Assembly: GCA_963834305.1 (NCBI GenBank)
Contig: CAWIAX010000002.1
Location: forward strand, 1,612,001-1,676,000
DNA: 64,000 bases
Source: JACCXG01 sp963834305
GTDB taxonomy: Bacteria; Acidobacteriota; Vicinamibacteria; Vicinamibacterales; 2-12-FULL-66-21
Direction: 5' to 3'
The translations under genes were made by a program, and so were the position numbers. Shown here one piece after another: positions 33,136 through 42,538 of the stretch. Under the pieces are notes generated by a model that saw nothing but the letters and a program-made list of their open reading frames with translations, was not told where the DNA came from and did no database searches. Positions within the stretch are counted from its first letter, which is position 1. Every line of letters begins with the position of its first letter.

Positions 33136-36100
33136 ATGGGTAGAACATTTCTCAGACTGGGCACAGGCCTTCTCACAGTGCTCTTCAGCTCTACATCGGG
33201 CTGGGCACAAACGGACATCAATCTGGTAGCCAGTGAGCAAGTCTGGCGCGGGGTCGTTCCCGGGGCCATGGCGGGGACCTCCCTCGACCAGGGGAACATG
33301 AACGCCAGCGACGGGCGGCGAGATCTGATCGTCGGATCTCCCGGCAGCGGGTCGGTCGCGGGCCGGGTGCACATCATCTTTGGCGGGCCGGTGCGGTCGG
33401 GCGAGCAAAGCCTCACCTCCGCCGACGTCACGCTCACCGGGATAGCGGGGGATCGCTTTGGTTTCGCCACGGCGGCGGGCAACGTCCGGACGACCGAATC
33501 CTCCGGGTCGCCCCGCGAGCTGGTGGTCGGGGCACCAGGCGACAATGCCGGGGCCGGCGCCGTCTACCTGTTCTGGACCTTCTCCACGGGCTCGAACAAG
33601 ACCCTGGCGAACGCCCTCGTCAAGATCAGCGGCGCCCCGGGCGAGCAGCTGGGCACCGCCCTCGCGACCGCCGACCTCAACAACGACGGCTACCGCGAGG
33701 TCATCGCCCTGGCGCCCGGCACCAACACGGTCTACGTCTTCAACGGCGGCCCGACCTTCGGCAACACCCCGACGGTCAACATCTCGACGGCTGCCGCCTC
33801 GGTCGTCATCACCAACCGTGCGATCCGCTCCCTGGCTGCGGGCGACGTGAACAACGACGGCCGCACCGACATCATCCTGGGCGCCCCCTTCGAGAACAGC
33901 AGCACCGGCGAGGTCTTCGTGCTCTTCGGCCAGGCCTCGGGCTTCCCGTCGGCCGTCGTCCTGCCCACGGCGACGGGCGTGAGCATCGTGAGCCGCTTCA
34001 CTGGCGTGAACGTGGGAGACCGCGCCGGCGCGGCGGTCGCCCTGGGTGATTTCGACGGCGACGGCTTCCGGGACATCTTCGTCGGCGCCCCGGAAGCGGA
34101 TCCGCTTGGACGCCCTGGCGCCGGCGTCGTCTACCTCATCTGGAGCGGCGCCACCATCGGCTCCAGGAGCCTGGCCGCGGCCGACACGATCTTCCTCGGG
34201 GAGTTTGCCGGCAATCGCACCGGGGAACAGATCGTCACCGGCGACATCAATCGCGACACGCCGAACGACGTCGTGATGCTGGCGCCCGGCGCGCGCGGCG
34301 GAACGGGGGAGCTCGACGTCTACTACGGCGGCTCGCGCTCCCAGCGCGGCGGCACCCTCGACCTGCTGAGCGGCGTGAGCCGGCGCATGTATGCCAATCC
34401 CGCCGCGGGGTCGATCACCTCCGCCACCGTTTTCGAGGTGACGGGTGAAGGGGCACGCGACGTCATCGCCGGCGTCGACACCGCCGATGGCGGGCCCGGC
34501 ACCGATTCGGGCCTGCTCTACTTCTCCATCTCGCCGAAGCTGCTGCTCTCGAGCTCCAGCTTCACCACCCGCGCGCCGCAGGGGACGACACGGCAGATGT
34601 CGGTGAACGTGACCAATCCGGGCGTCTTCAACGTGACCTGGTCCGCGACGACGAATCAGCCCTGGCTCACCGTTACGCCGACCTCCGGCGGCTCGACCGC
34701 CTCGACGCCGGGCACGCTGACCATCTTCGCCAACGCCACCGGCCTCGCGCCGGGGGTCCACACCGGCCGCGTCACCGTGCAGTCCACGACGATTCACCTG
34801 ACGATGATGCAGACCTACACCGTGACGTTCACGGTGCGCGCCTGCATGACCGGCGGGCGCACGCTCGGCGACTTCACCGGCGACGGCTGCATGGACCTGG
34901 CGGTCTTCACCCCGACCACCGGGGCGTGGATGATCGAGGACGTCGGCACCTCCACGTGGGGCCTCGGCACCGACATCCGCGTGCCGGGCGACTACAACGG
35001 CGACGGCCGTACCGACATCGCGGTGTACCGTCCCTCGACCGGCACCTGGTACATCAAGGACGTCCGCACGGTGGTCTACGGCATTCCGGGCGACATCCCC
35101 GTCCCCGGCGATTACGACGGCAACGGCACGACCGACGTGGCAGTGTGGCGGCCGTCCACCGGCCAGTGGTTCATCGAGAACCAGGCCGGTATGACCTGGG
35201 GGCGGATTGGCGACACGCCGGTGCCCGGTGACTACAACGGCGACGGCCGCACCGAGCCCGCCGTCTACCGCCGGTCGAGCGGCCGCTGGTTCTTCTCGAC
35301 GGGCGGTTCCGTCGAGTGGGGCGGCGCCGGAGACATTCCGATCCCCGCCGACTACAACGGCGACAACATCGACGACGTGGCGTTCTTCCGTCCGTCCACG
35401 GGACAGTGGGCGGTGCGCAACCAGTTCACGTTCACCTGGGGCGCGCCCGGCGACGTCCCGGTGCCGCTCGATCGCAGCGGCGACAACCGCGCCGACATCG
35501 CGGTCTTCCGGCCCGGCACCGGGGTCTGGTACATCAAGAACCTCGCGAACGACTCCACGGAAATCGAATCGGCCTTCGGCACGTCGGCGGAAGTCCCGGC
35601 CGTGCCGAATCCTCGGATCGCCACCCTCGCCGATGGCGACATGGACGGCGACGGGGCGGCGGAGATTTCCATCTTCCGTCCGTCCTCCGGCGACTGGTGG
35701 ACCCTGCTCTCCGGCTCCGCGTTCGCGAACTACTCGCGCTTCACCTGGGGCCTGAACGGCGACATCCCGGTCACGAAGGACTACGATGCCGACGGGCGCT
35801 CCGACATCGCGGTCTACCGCCCCTCGACGGGCAGTTGGTACTACCTGCACTCGTCGAATAACAACGCGTCGTACACCAAGATCGACTGGGGGCTGTCGGG
35901 CGACACGCCGGTGCCCGGCGACTACCTCGGGACCGGCTACTCGCAGATCGTCGTCTACCGGCCGGGATCGCCGAGCCGGTGGTACATCCGCGGCGGCCCG
36001 TACATCGACTTCGGCGTGACCGGCGACATCCCGACGCCGGCCGACTTCGACGGCGACGGCCGCCTGGACATCGCCGTCTTCCGCCCGAGCACGCACATCT

Positions 36101-36453
36101 GGTACATCAAGCTGTCGTCGCGGGAGTTCGCCAGCTACATCACCTCCGACTGGGGCGCCACCGGCGACGTGCCAACCGCGGCTGACTACGACGGCGACGG
36201 CAAGGCGGACCTCGCCACGTGGCGGCCGAGTGACGGCATGTGGCGCATCGCCTACTCGAGCACCGGGTTCGCGAGCGGGCTGACGGTGCTCTTCGGCAAC
36301 AACGCCAGCGACATCCCGGTGCCCGCGGACTACAACCGCGACGGGCGCGCAGACGTCGCCGTGTGGCGTCCGAGTCTCGGCCGCTTCTACATCCGGGATC
36401 TTTACAGCAAGGACTGGGGCCTCAGCACCGACGTCCCGGTGCTGAAGCGCTGA
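33136..36453 (+). CDS. secreted FG-GAP/VCBS repeat protein
   Basis: An 1105-aa exported protein. A signal peptide (MGRTFLRLGTGLLTVLFSSTS) ends near GWAQ. Residues about 40-460 hold integrin-like FG-GAP repeats with calcium-type loops (DLNNDGYRE, DVNNDGRTD, DFDGDGFRD). About 470-570 is a BACON/Ig-like domain (QPWLTVTPTSGG). From about 577 to the end are twelve tandem repeats of roughly 45 residues with the core DYNGDGRTDIAVYRPSTGTW. No membrane anchor or catalytic domain is visible. It is likely extracellular and binds carbohydrate or protein. GGGAGG lies eleven bases before the ATG. Confidence 0.88.
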   Translation: MGRTFLRLGTGLLTVLFSSTSGWAQTDINLVASEQVWRGVVPGAMAGTSLDQGNMNASDGRRDLIVGSPGSGSVAGRVHIIFGGPVRSGEQSLTSADVTLTGIAGDRFGFATAAGNVRTTESSGSPRELVVGAPGDNAGAGAVYLFWTFSTGSNKTLANALVKISGAPGEQLGTALATADLNNDGYREVIALAPGTNTVYVFNGGPTFGNTPTVNISTAAASVVITNRAIRSLAAGDVNNDGRTDIILGAPFENSSTGEVFVLFGQASGFPSAVVLPTATGVSIVSRFTGVNVGDRAGAAVALGDFDGDGFRDIFVGAPEADPLGRPGAGVVYLIWSGATIGSRSLAAADTIFLGEFAGNRTGEQIVTGDINRDTPNDVVMLAPGARGGTGELDVYYGGSRSQRGGTLDLLSGVSRRMYANPAAGSITSATVFEVTGEGARDVIAGVDTADGGPGTDSGLLYFSISPKLLLSSSSFTTRAPQGTTRQMSVNVTNPGVFNVTWSATTNQPWLTVTPTSGGSTASTPGTLTIFANATGLAPGVHTGRVTVQSTTIHLTMMQTYTVTFTVRACMTGGRTLGDFTGDGCMDLAVFTPTTGAWMIEDVGTSTWGLGTDIRVPGDYNGDGRTDIAVYRPSTGTWYIKDVRTVVYGIPGDIPVPGDYDGNGTTDVAVWRPSTGQWFIENQAGMTWGRIGDTPVPGDYNGDGRTEPAVYRRSSGRWFFSTGGSVEWGGAGDIPIPADYNGDNIDDVAFFRPSTGQWAVRNQFTFTWGAPGDVPVPLDRSGDNRADIAVFRPGTGVWYIKNLANDSTEIESAFGTSAEVPAVPNPRIATLADGDMDGDGAAEISIFRPSSGDWWTLLSGSAFANYSRFTWGLNGDIPVTKDYDADGRSDIAVYRPSTGSWYYLHSSNNNASYTKIDWGLSGDTPVPGDYLGTGYSQIVVYRPGSPSRWYIRGGPYIDFGVTGDIPTPADFDGDGRLDIAVFRPSTHIWYIKLSSREFASYITSDWGATGDVPTAADYDGDGKADLATWRPSDGMWRIAYSSTGFASGLTVLFGNNASDIPVPADYNRDGRADVAVWRPSLGRFYIRDLYSKDWGLSTDVPVLKR

Positions 36454-36630
36454 TCGCGGCGCTTGACCTGGGCGGAGGCCGTCGCGCCCCGGCGCGGCGG
36501 CCGTCGTCCGTCTTTCTCAGCCCGGGCCCCGGCCCGGTCGTCCGGAGCCTCGACGAACCCGGTGAACGAAACCTGCCGGGTGCTGGTGACGAGAACGAAG
36601 CAGGCGGGATGACGCGGGCGCGGCGGCGCG

Positions 36631-38178
36631 TCAGTAGGCGCCGCGGCCGAGCAGGACGACCGGCACCGTGTTCAGGATGATCCAGAGGTCGAGGAAGATC
36701 GTCTCGTGCTCGGCGTAGTAGAGATCGAGCAGCACCATCTCCATGAAGCCGAGATGACTGCGGCCGGAGATCTGCCAGAGCCCGGTGAGCCCCGGCTTCA
36801 CCCACGAGCGGCGGTGATAACACGCCTCGATCTCGCTGCCGACCACCTTGAGGAAATCGTCGTTCGGCAGCGGCCGCGGGCCGACCAGGCTCATGTCGCC
36901 CCTGAGCACGTTCAGCAGCTGCGGCAGCTCGTCGATGCTCAGCTTACGGATGACCCGCCCGACCTGCGTCACCCGCGGGTCATTCCTGATCTTGAAAAGC
37001 GCCCCCGAGCTTTCATTGGCCGCGTCGAGCCTGCGCCGCCCTTCCACGGAGGCGTCGACGTGCATGCTGCGGAACTTGAACACGAGACACTCGCGCTGGC
37101 CGGGCGACGAACTGCGCGGCTGCCGGAACAGCACCGGGCCCTTGCTTTCGAGCTTGATGGCGATGCTCACGATCAGCAGTACCGGTGACGTCAGGAACAG
37201 CAGCAGCGAGGCGGCGGACATGTCGAACGTCCGCTTGGCGATCCGCTGCAGCGCGATCACCGGGCGCCGCACCGGCGCCTCCACCGTGACGCCCGCGGCG
37301 TCGTCCACCTTGGCCGTGCTGAGGACGCGCTGCACCTCCGGCGAGAAGATGCGGACGGTCAGGCCGTGGCGGCGCGCGAACGTGATGATCGGGTCGAGCG
37401 TGGAGCCGAAATAGCGCGGGCTGGGCACGATGATGCACCGGGCCCCGGTCTGCTCGATCAGGCGGCCCAGCTCGGCATGCGACAGCGCCAGCGTCGACTT
37501 GCAGCGCACGACCTCGGCGACGTCGTAGCCGACCTTGCGCAGGTCGGCCGTCCAGGTGGGCGGCGCGGGGCGCTCGAGCTCGTCGAGCAGGACCACGGCG
37601 CGGTCCAGGAACCAGTTGCGCGCCAGCATGGCGTGGCGGAGCAGGAGCGTCGCGACGCGGGCCACCAGCAGCGCCGGCAGGAAGATGAGCGTCAGCGTGA
37701 CGGCGATCTCCACCGCCCGGCGGGGGCCGAAGAACAGCAGGATCGGGACCGTCAGCAGGAGAACGGCGATCGCGTGCCCTTTGAGGCACCGCCGGAACTG
37801 CGAGCGGACGCTCGCGGTGTAGGGGCGGCGATACAGCCCGGACACCCCGACCGCGATGATGTACGCGCCGACATACCAGACCGAGATGACCCGCCGCGCG
37901 AGGTGCAGGTCGCTGATGGCCGTCGGGCCGGAGAGCTTGTAGCCGACGAACAGGGCCGTGATCTCGATCGTCGCCATGATGAGGGCGAAGATGAGCTGCC
38001 AGTGCTGGCGCAGCAGGCCGGACAGGCCGCGGCTGGCGGCCACCGCCGATTCGTCGAGATCCAGGCGCACCCGGGGGGTTTCCGCTCCCCGGTGTAGAAG
38101 TTCGCCCAGCTCGGCCATCTGATTCGTCGTTTGAGAAGGAGCGCCAGAAACCCATGCAGGGGTGATGCTTACGCGCAT
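36631..38178 (-). CDS. polyprenyl-phosphate sugar-1-phosphate transferase (WbaP/ExoY family)
   Basis: Starts synthesis of surface polysaccharide repeat units by moving a sugar-1-phosphate to undecaprenyl phosphate. The 515-aa protein has four N-terminal helices, a nucleotide-binding-like middle domain (CoA-binding_3 type) and a catalytic C-domain from about residue 310. The latter has KRTFDMSAASLLLFLTSP, LVFKFRSMHVDA, KLSIDELPQLLNVLRGDMSLVGPRP, and KPGLTGLWQISGRS. It is the last gene of the minus-strand glycan locus, 57 bases after a glycosyltransferase. Start ATG at 38178; an internal ATG at 38118 is possible. Confidence 0.93.
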   Translation of the reverse strand: MRVSITPAWVSGAPSQTTNQMAELGELLHRGAETPRVRLDLDESAVAASRGLSGLLRQHWQLIFALIMATIEITALFVGYKLSGPTAISDLHLARRVISVWYVGAYIIAVGVSGLYRRPYTASVRSQFRRCLKGHAIAVLLLTVPILLFFGPRRAVEIAVTLTLIFLPALLVARVATLLLRHAMLARNWFLDRAVVLLDELERPAPPTWTADLRKVGYDVAEVVRCKSTLALSHAELGRLIEQTGARCIIVPSPRYFGSTLDPIITFARRHGLTVRIFSPEVQRVLSTAKVDDAAGVTVEAPVRRPVIALQRIAKRTFDMSAASLLLFLTSPVLLIVSIAIKLESKGPVLFRQPRSSSPGQRECLVFKFRSMHVDASVEGRRRLDAANESSGALFKIRNDPRVTQVGRVIRKLSIDELPQLLNVLRGDMSLVGPRPLPNDDFLKVVGSEIEACYHRRSWVKPGLTGLWQISGRSHLGFMEMVLLDLYYAEHETIFLDLWIILNTVPVVLLGRGAY

Positions 38179-38221
38179 GGGACGGTTACGTGACTAGCGA
38201 AGGTAGCACACGGTTCCAGAG

Positions 38222-38236
38222 AGGCGCAATGCGCCT
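38222..38236. terminator. short perfect inverted repeat between glycan genes
   Basis: AGGCGCA and TGCGCCT flank one base at the end of the glycosyltransferase gene. On the minus strand the TTGCGC within it, followed 18 bases later by TACCTT, could serve as a promoter for the transferase gene downstream. Either reading is weak. Confidence 0.25.
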
Positions 38237-39387
38237 TACCGCATGAGCTGGCGATAGAACGCCTCGATATTCTCGACCATGTCCTTCTCGCGGTACAGAC
38301 GGCTGACGAGGTCGCGGCCACGATCCGCCATATCGGCCGCCCGCGCCGGATCCTTCAGCATTGCCGCGACCGAGCGCACAATCGCCGCCACGTCGTGCGC
38401 GGGCACCAGGAGGCCGGTTTCGCCGTCGTGGATGACCTCGGCCACGCCGCCGACGTCGGTCGCCACCACCGGGCGCCGCGCCGCCAGCGCCTCGATGACG
38501 GCGAGCGGCGTGCCTTCGAAATCGTTCGTCGTCGGCAGCACGACGACGTCGAGGTTCGGCAGCACCTGGGCGATGTCGCGCCGCCACCCGGTGAACCGCA
38601 TCCGGCCTTCCAGCCCGAGCTCCCGCGCCAGCGCTTCGTAGTCGCCCTGGCTGTCGCCGCCGCCCACCAGCACGTAGAACACGTCGTCGAACTGCCGGGC
38701 GAGCTCGGCGGCCGCCCTGATGAACATCTCCTGCCCCTTGATCCGCACCAGCCGGCCGACCACCCCGACCAGGCGGCAGCCGGGCGGCAGGCCGAGCTCC
38801 TGGCGCAGCGTCCGTGGCCCGTTCGGGGCCTCGAGGAACGGCTCCAGCTTCAGGCCGTAGCGGACGACGCGCAGGCGCTCGGCGCGGTCGATGCCGAGCT
38901 CGATGAAATCGCGCTTCTGCTTCTCGCTGACGACAATGCTGCCGGAGGTGAGATGCGCCAGCCCGCGCTCGGCGAGGATCGTGGCCCGCTCCTTCCAGCG
39001 GCTGTTGAAGACGTAGAACGCCTTGGCGTGGTAGGTGTGGACGACCACCTTGACCCCGGCCAGCTTCGCCGCCACGCGGCCGAGGGCACCGGCCTTCGAC
39101 ATGTGGGTGCCGACCACGTCCGGCCTTTCACGGCGGAACAGCCGGACCAGCGCGGCCAGCGCCCTGGCGTCGTCCAGCGGATCCGGATCGCGGCGCAGCT
39201 CGGGGATCTCGAGCAGGCGCGCGCCGGCGCGCTCGGCATCGGCATTCATCGATCCCTCGGTCGCGCCCGGCGTGCCGACGACGAGCAGGCTGTCGTGCCC
39301 CATGCGCTGCAGGCCGGCCGCCACCGAGATGACGGGAGGAGAGGCGCCGCCGATATTGAGACGGGTGATGACGTTGATGATCTTCAT
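38236..39387 (-). CDS. GT4 family glycosyltransferase
   Basis: A 383-aa retaining glycosyltransferase of family 4. It starts KIINVITRLNIGGASPPVISVAAGL. The C-domain has LVGVVGRLVRIKGQEMFIRAA, DVFYVLVGGGDSQGDYEALA, MRFTGWRRDIAQVLPNLDVVVLPTTNDFEGTPLAVIEALAARRPVVAT, including the E(x7)E donor motif. It belongs to the polysaccharide locus and its ATG overlaps the methyltransferase stop. Sugar specificity cannot be read from sequence. Confidence 0.92.
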   Translation of the reverse strand: MKIINVITRLNIGGASPPVISVAAGLQRMGHDSLLVVGTPGATEGSMNADAERAGARLLEIPELRRDPDPLDDARALAALVRLFRRERPDVVGTHMSKAGALGRVAAKLAGVKVVVHTYHAKAFYVFNSRWKERATILAERGLAHLTSGSIVVSEKQKRDFIELGIDRAERLRVVRYGLKLEPFLEAPNGPRTLRQELGLPPGCRLVGVVGRLVRIKGQEMFIRAAAELARQFDDVFYVLVGGGDSQGDYEALARELGLEGRMRFTGWRRDIAQVLPNLDVVVLPTTNDFEGTPLAVIEALAARRPVVATDVGGVAEVIHDGETGLLVPAHDVAAIVRSVAAMLKDPARAADMADRGRDLVSRLYREKDMVENIEAFYRQLMR

Positions 39388-40034
39388 TCGGTGTGGCGCC
39401 GGGCGACAGCCACGGCATTGGCGGCGTAATCGGACCAGCCGCTGTCGCGGCGGGAGAGCGCCGCGAGCGGCCAGCGCGCCGGGATGAGCAGCGACCGCAG
39501 CGGCACCCGGACGGCCATGTGCAGGGAGTCGATCAGGAGGAGCGCGGCCAGGACGCGGCCGCCGAGGCCGGCGACGATCTCGAGGGTGAAGCCTTCGCGT
39601 TCGAGCGCCGCCTGCAGGCCCGCCGGGGTGTAGCGGCGGAAATCGGCGGGGTCCGGATGGTAGCGGAAGGCGAACGGCACGGTCACGATCGCGCGGCCGC
39701 CGGGCTTGAGCACGCGGGCCATTTCGCGGATGACGCGCCGGTCGTCGGGCACGTGCTCGAGGACCTCGCTGCAGATCGCGGCGTCGAAGGTCCGGTCGCG
39801 GAACGGCAGGTCGGCGGCGAGGTCGGCGCGGACGGAGACCAGCGGCGCGTGCGCGTCGACGTGAATCGTGCGGCGGCCGAACTGCCGCAGGTCCTCCCCC
39901 GAGCCGATGTTGACGACCAGGCCCGCGAGCCCGCCCGCATGGCGGGTGACCCAGGGATCGAGCAGCAGCCGGTTCGGCGGGCACAGCAGGCGCCTGAGGC
40001 GCGGAACCCGCCAGCGCCAGGCGTCGGTCCTCAT
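39384..40034 (-). CDS. SAM-dependent methyltransferase
   Basis: A 216-aa class I methyltransferase. The SAM site is VVNIGSGEDLRQFG, the second motif is TIHVDAHAPLVSVRADLA, and DAAICSEVLEHVPDDRRVIREMARVLKPGGRAIVTVPF is the type-11 methyltransferase core. It lies between two glycosyltransferases, so a sugar or lipid-linked glycan is a likely substrate. Start ATG at 40034, five bases before the next upstream stop. Confidence 0.85.
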   Translation of the reverse strand: MRTDAWRWRVPRLRRLLCPPNRLLLDPWVTRHAGGLAGLVVNIGSGEDLRQFGRRTIHVDAHAPLVSVRADLAADLPFRDRTFDAAICSEVLEHVPDDRRVIREMARVLKPGGRAIVTVPFAFRYHPDPADFRRYTPAGLQAALEREGFTLEIVAGLGGRVLAALLLIDSLHMAVRVPLRSLLIPARWPLAALSRRDSGWSDYAANAVAVARRHTE

Positions 40035-40039
40035 CGGCG

Positions 40040-41227
40040 TCACGTCCCCGACATGAGCCGCGTGTAGACGGGCACAATCCGCTCCCCCGCGATCCGGTCC
40101 CAGGTCAGGTGCGCCACCGACCCGGTCGTCGCGGCGGTGAGCCGCGCGCGCAGTTCCGGCTCGCGCGCGAACCGCAGCATCGCGTCGGCGAGCGTGCGGA
40201 CACCCGGCGGGGCGAGCAGGCCGTTGACCTCGTGATTGACGAGCATCCGGTGGCTCGAGACGTCCGACGCGATGACCGGCAGCCCGGCGCCGAGGTACTC
40301 CATCAGCTTCATCGGCGGCTGCCCTTCGTAATACGTCGTCGGCGGCAGGTACGAGACCCCGGCGTCGGCAGCGGCAAAGACGTGCGGCACCTCCGCGTAG
40401 GGCACGTAGCCCGGCAGCCAGACGCGCTCGGCTACTCCGGCCGCCTGCGCGATCGCTCTGAGCTCTTCGAGCTGCGAGCCCTTGCCTGGCATCAGCAGCC
40501 ACAGCCGGTCGTCGGCGGCCAGCGCTTCGATGAACGCCCGCACGGGAACGTCGGTGGCGCGCAGTGCCTCGACCACGCCGGCATGCACGAAGACGATGTG
40601 GTCGTCGGGGATGCCGCGCTCGGCCCGGAAGGTGCGGGGCAGGCCGGGACGGAACCGGCCAAGATCCACGCCGGCCGGCACCGCCTCGAAGGGACGCGAC
40701 CCGAACAGCCGGCGGCCGAGGACGTCGGTGACGGTGAAGTTGATGTCGTAGGTGCGCCCCTGCCACGCCCGCAGCCGGTTCTCGAGCGTGCGCAGCAGCT
40801 CGAGGTGCTGCGAGACCGCTCCGGTCTGGTGCTCGAGGACCCACTTCGAGCCGCGGCCCCCGAGCAGCGGCAGCACGCCCGAGCCGATGGTGCAGTAGAC
40901 GTGGACGACGTCGAAGCGGCCGCGGCGCAGCCACTGGCCGGCCCCGCGCAGGAACGAGAACTTGCGCAGCCAGCGGGCCGGCGACGCCCAGTTCACGGTG
41001 AGCGGCTGCGGCACGCGGTGCACGTGCACCCCGTCCTCGACGGCGTCCTCGGGCTCGCCGGGGCGGCCGACCGCGTAGGCGTGGACCTCGTGGCCGAGCC
41101 GCGCCAGGCTGCGCGCGGTCTCGTAGAAGAACGTCATGCCCTGGTCGGGATAGCCGCTGAACGACACGAGACAGACGCGATACCGGCGGGCCGGAGCCGC
41201 CAGGGGCGCGGGAGATGCCGCCGTCAC
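40040..41227 (-). CDS. GT4 family glycosyltransferase
   Basis: A 395-aa GT-B glycosyltransferase. The N-domain starts YRVCLVSFSGYPDQGMTFFYETARSLARLGHEV. The C-domain has FVHAGVVEALRATDVPVRAFIEAL, LLMPGKGSQLEELRAIA, ERVWLPGYVPYAEVPHVFAAADAGVSYLPPTTYYEGQPPMKLMEYLGAGLPVIA. The acidic donor motif is intact. It begins at a GTG that overlaps the upstream stop as GTGA. Part of the glycan operon. Confidence 0.9.
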   Translation of the reverse strand: MTAASPAPLAAPARRYRVCLVSFSGYPDQGMTFFYETARSLARLGHEVHAYAVGRPGEPEDAVEDGVHVHRVPQPLTVNWASPARWLRKFSFLRGAGQWLRRGRFDVVHVYCTIGSGVLPLLGGRGSKWVLEHQTGAVSQHLELLRTLENRLRAWQGRTYDINFTVTDVLGRRLFGSRPFEAVPAGVDLGRFRPGLPRTFRAERGIPDDHIVFVHAGVVEALRATDVPVRAFIEALAADDRLWLLMPGKGSQLEELRAIAQAAGVAERVWLPGYVPYAEVPHVFAAADAGVSYLPPTTYYEGQPPMKLMEYLGAGLPVIASDVSSHRMLVNHEVNGLLAPPGVRTLADAMLRFAREPELRARLTAATTGSVAHLTWDRIAGERIVPVYTRLMSGT

Positions 41228-42519
41228 GCGGAAACCGTCGGGGCGCCTGGCGTGGATCGGGCGCGGATGCGATCGTAGATGTCCATCAGTCCGCCGGCCG
41301 CGAACACGAGCAGGACCGGCCAATACAGCGCGCGGAAGCGGTAGGTGTTCCACTCGTCGCCATGGAGCCAGGTCAGCAGCGCCATGATGGCGCCGATGTA
41401 TGCCGCCGGCAGGAGTGCGCTCCACTGCCCGGCGCGGAGGCACAGGAACAGCCCCAGCGCCGACAGGAAGAAGAGGATCGGCGCATACAGTGCCTCGGGC
41501 AGCAGGAACACCGAGGCGAACTGCCCGCCGTCGGGCCGCGCCTTGACTCGCCCGAACAGCACGAAGGACAGGTTCTTCAGCATCAGCCGCCACTGCAGGG
41601 GTGATTCGGCGGCACGGGCCTCACCGAGCGTGGGTCCGCTGTCGGGGGGCTGCGGCTGCGCCGAGGGCGCGGGTGGCGGCGCGCCGGCCGCGGCGCCCGC
41701 ACCTCCCTCCGGCGGGGTCACGCTGACGTACCGTACGGCCGTCTCGCTCTGCATCGTGACGGCCAGGAACGACCCGGTGGCGAGTCCCAGCGCGGCGCCG
41801 ACCGCCAGTACCACGGCGGCCGTCTGACCGGCGCGGACGGTCCACCGGCTCGCGCCGGCGAGCGCGAAAACCCCGATCGACAGCCACCCGAGCAGCGCGC
41901 CCCAGTAGTGCCGCAGCTCGGTCAGCACGACGATCCCCCCGGCCAGCAGCAGCAGGCGCGGCCACGTCCAGCGGACGATGAGGCGGACGCCGCACAGGAT
42001 CACGAACAACGCGGTCACGCCAATCCAGCGGTCCCTGAGGTTGGCCCACGAGTACAGGATGAGGAGCGGGCTCGTCGCGCTGAGGAAAGCCGCCAGGCGT
42101 GCGCTCCCGAGGCGCCCGAACAGCAGCAGCCCGAGCCAGAACGCCACCGCCACCCCGGCCGCGCCGACGACGGCCGTGGTCATCCGCATCGGGGTCTGCC
42201 CCGGACCGGCCACCGCGATCACGACGGCGTTGATCGGCGCATAGACGCCGATCGTCGAGCGGACGAACGACTGCCCGTCCCGCCACGACTGGAGGATGCG
42301 TGCCCCCTCGAACTGATAGCCGACCTCATCGGCGGCGGTGAACTGGCGGTTGTGCACGGTGCGCACCCACCAGTCCATCAGCCCGGCGCCGGTGAGGTTC
42401 GCCGCCAGCGCGAGGACCAGCGTCCAGCCGAGGACGCGATCGGTACGGAAGCCATGCCACAGGAGCACGGCGGCACAGCAGAGCAGGAACGCCAGGTAGG
42501 CTGGCAGGCTCGGGATCAT
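41224..42519 (-). CDS. polytopic membrane protein, GT39-like
   Basis: A 431-aa membrane protein with about ten helices. After two N-terminal helices a loop reads TAADEVGYQFEGARILQSWRDGQSF, like the DE catalytic loop of dolichyl-phosphate-mannose-type (GT-C) transferases. A Pro-rich periplasmic loop (GAPPPAPSAQPQPPDSGP) lies about two-thirds along. It could be a lipid-linked sugar transferase or the locus polymerase, since no other Wzy candidate is present here. Family placement is tentative. Confidence 0.6.
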   Translation of the reverse strand: MIPSLPAYLAFLLCCAAVLLWHGFRTDRVLGWTLVLALAANLTGAGLMDWWVRTVHNRQFTAADEVGYQFEGARILQSWRDGQSFVRSTIGVYAPINAVVIAVAGPGQTPMRMTTAVVGAAGVAVAFWLGLLLFGRLGSARLAAFLSATSPLLILYSWANLRDRWIGVTALFVILCGVRLIVRWTWPRLLLLAGGIVVLTELRHYWGALLGWLSIGVFALAGASRWTVRAGQTAAVVLAVGAALGLATGSFLAVTMQSETAVRYVSVTPPEGGAGAAAGAPPPAPSAQPQPPDSGPTLGEARAAESPLQWRLMLKNLSFVLFGRVKARPDGGQFASVFLLPEALYAPILFFLSALGLFLCLRAGQWSALLPAAYIGAIMALLTWLHGDEWNTYRFRALYWPVLLVFAAGGLMDIYDRIRARSTPGAPTVSA

Positions 42520-42538
42520 CGCGGCGCGGGAAGGCGAA

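Noticed and set aside
31807..36096. 1429-codon open frame on the minus strand
   Set aside because: It mirrors the methyltransferase and the FG-GAP gene, and its own repeats come only from the heptanucleotide block and the gene on the other strand.
36454..36630. Possible small gene between the FG-GAP gene and the WbaP-like gene
   Set aside because: Only Arg/Pro-rich frames without ribosome-binding sites are present. The gap shows GC-rich inverted repeats but no convincing terminator.
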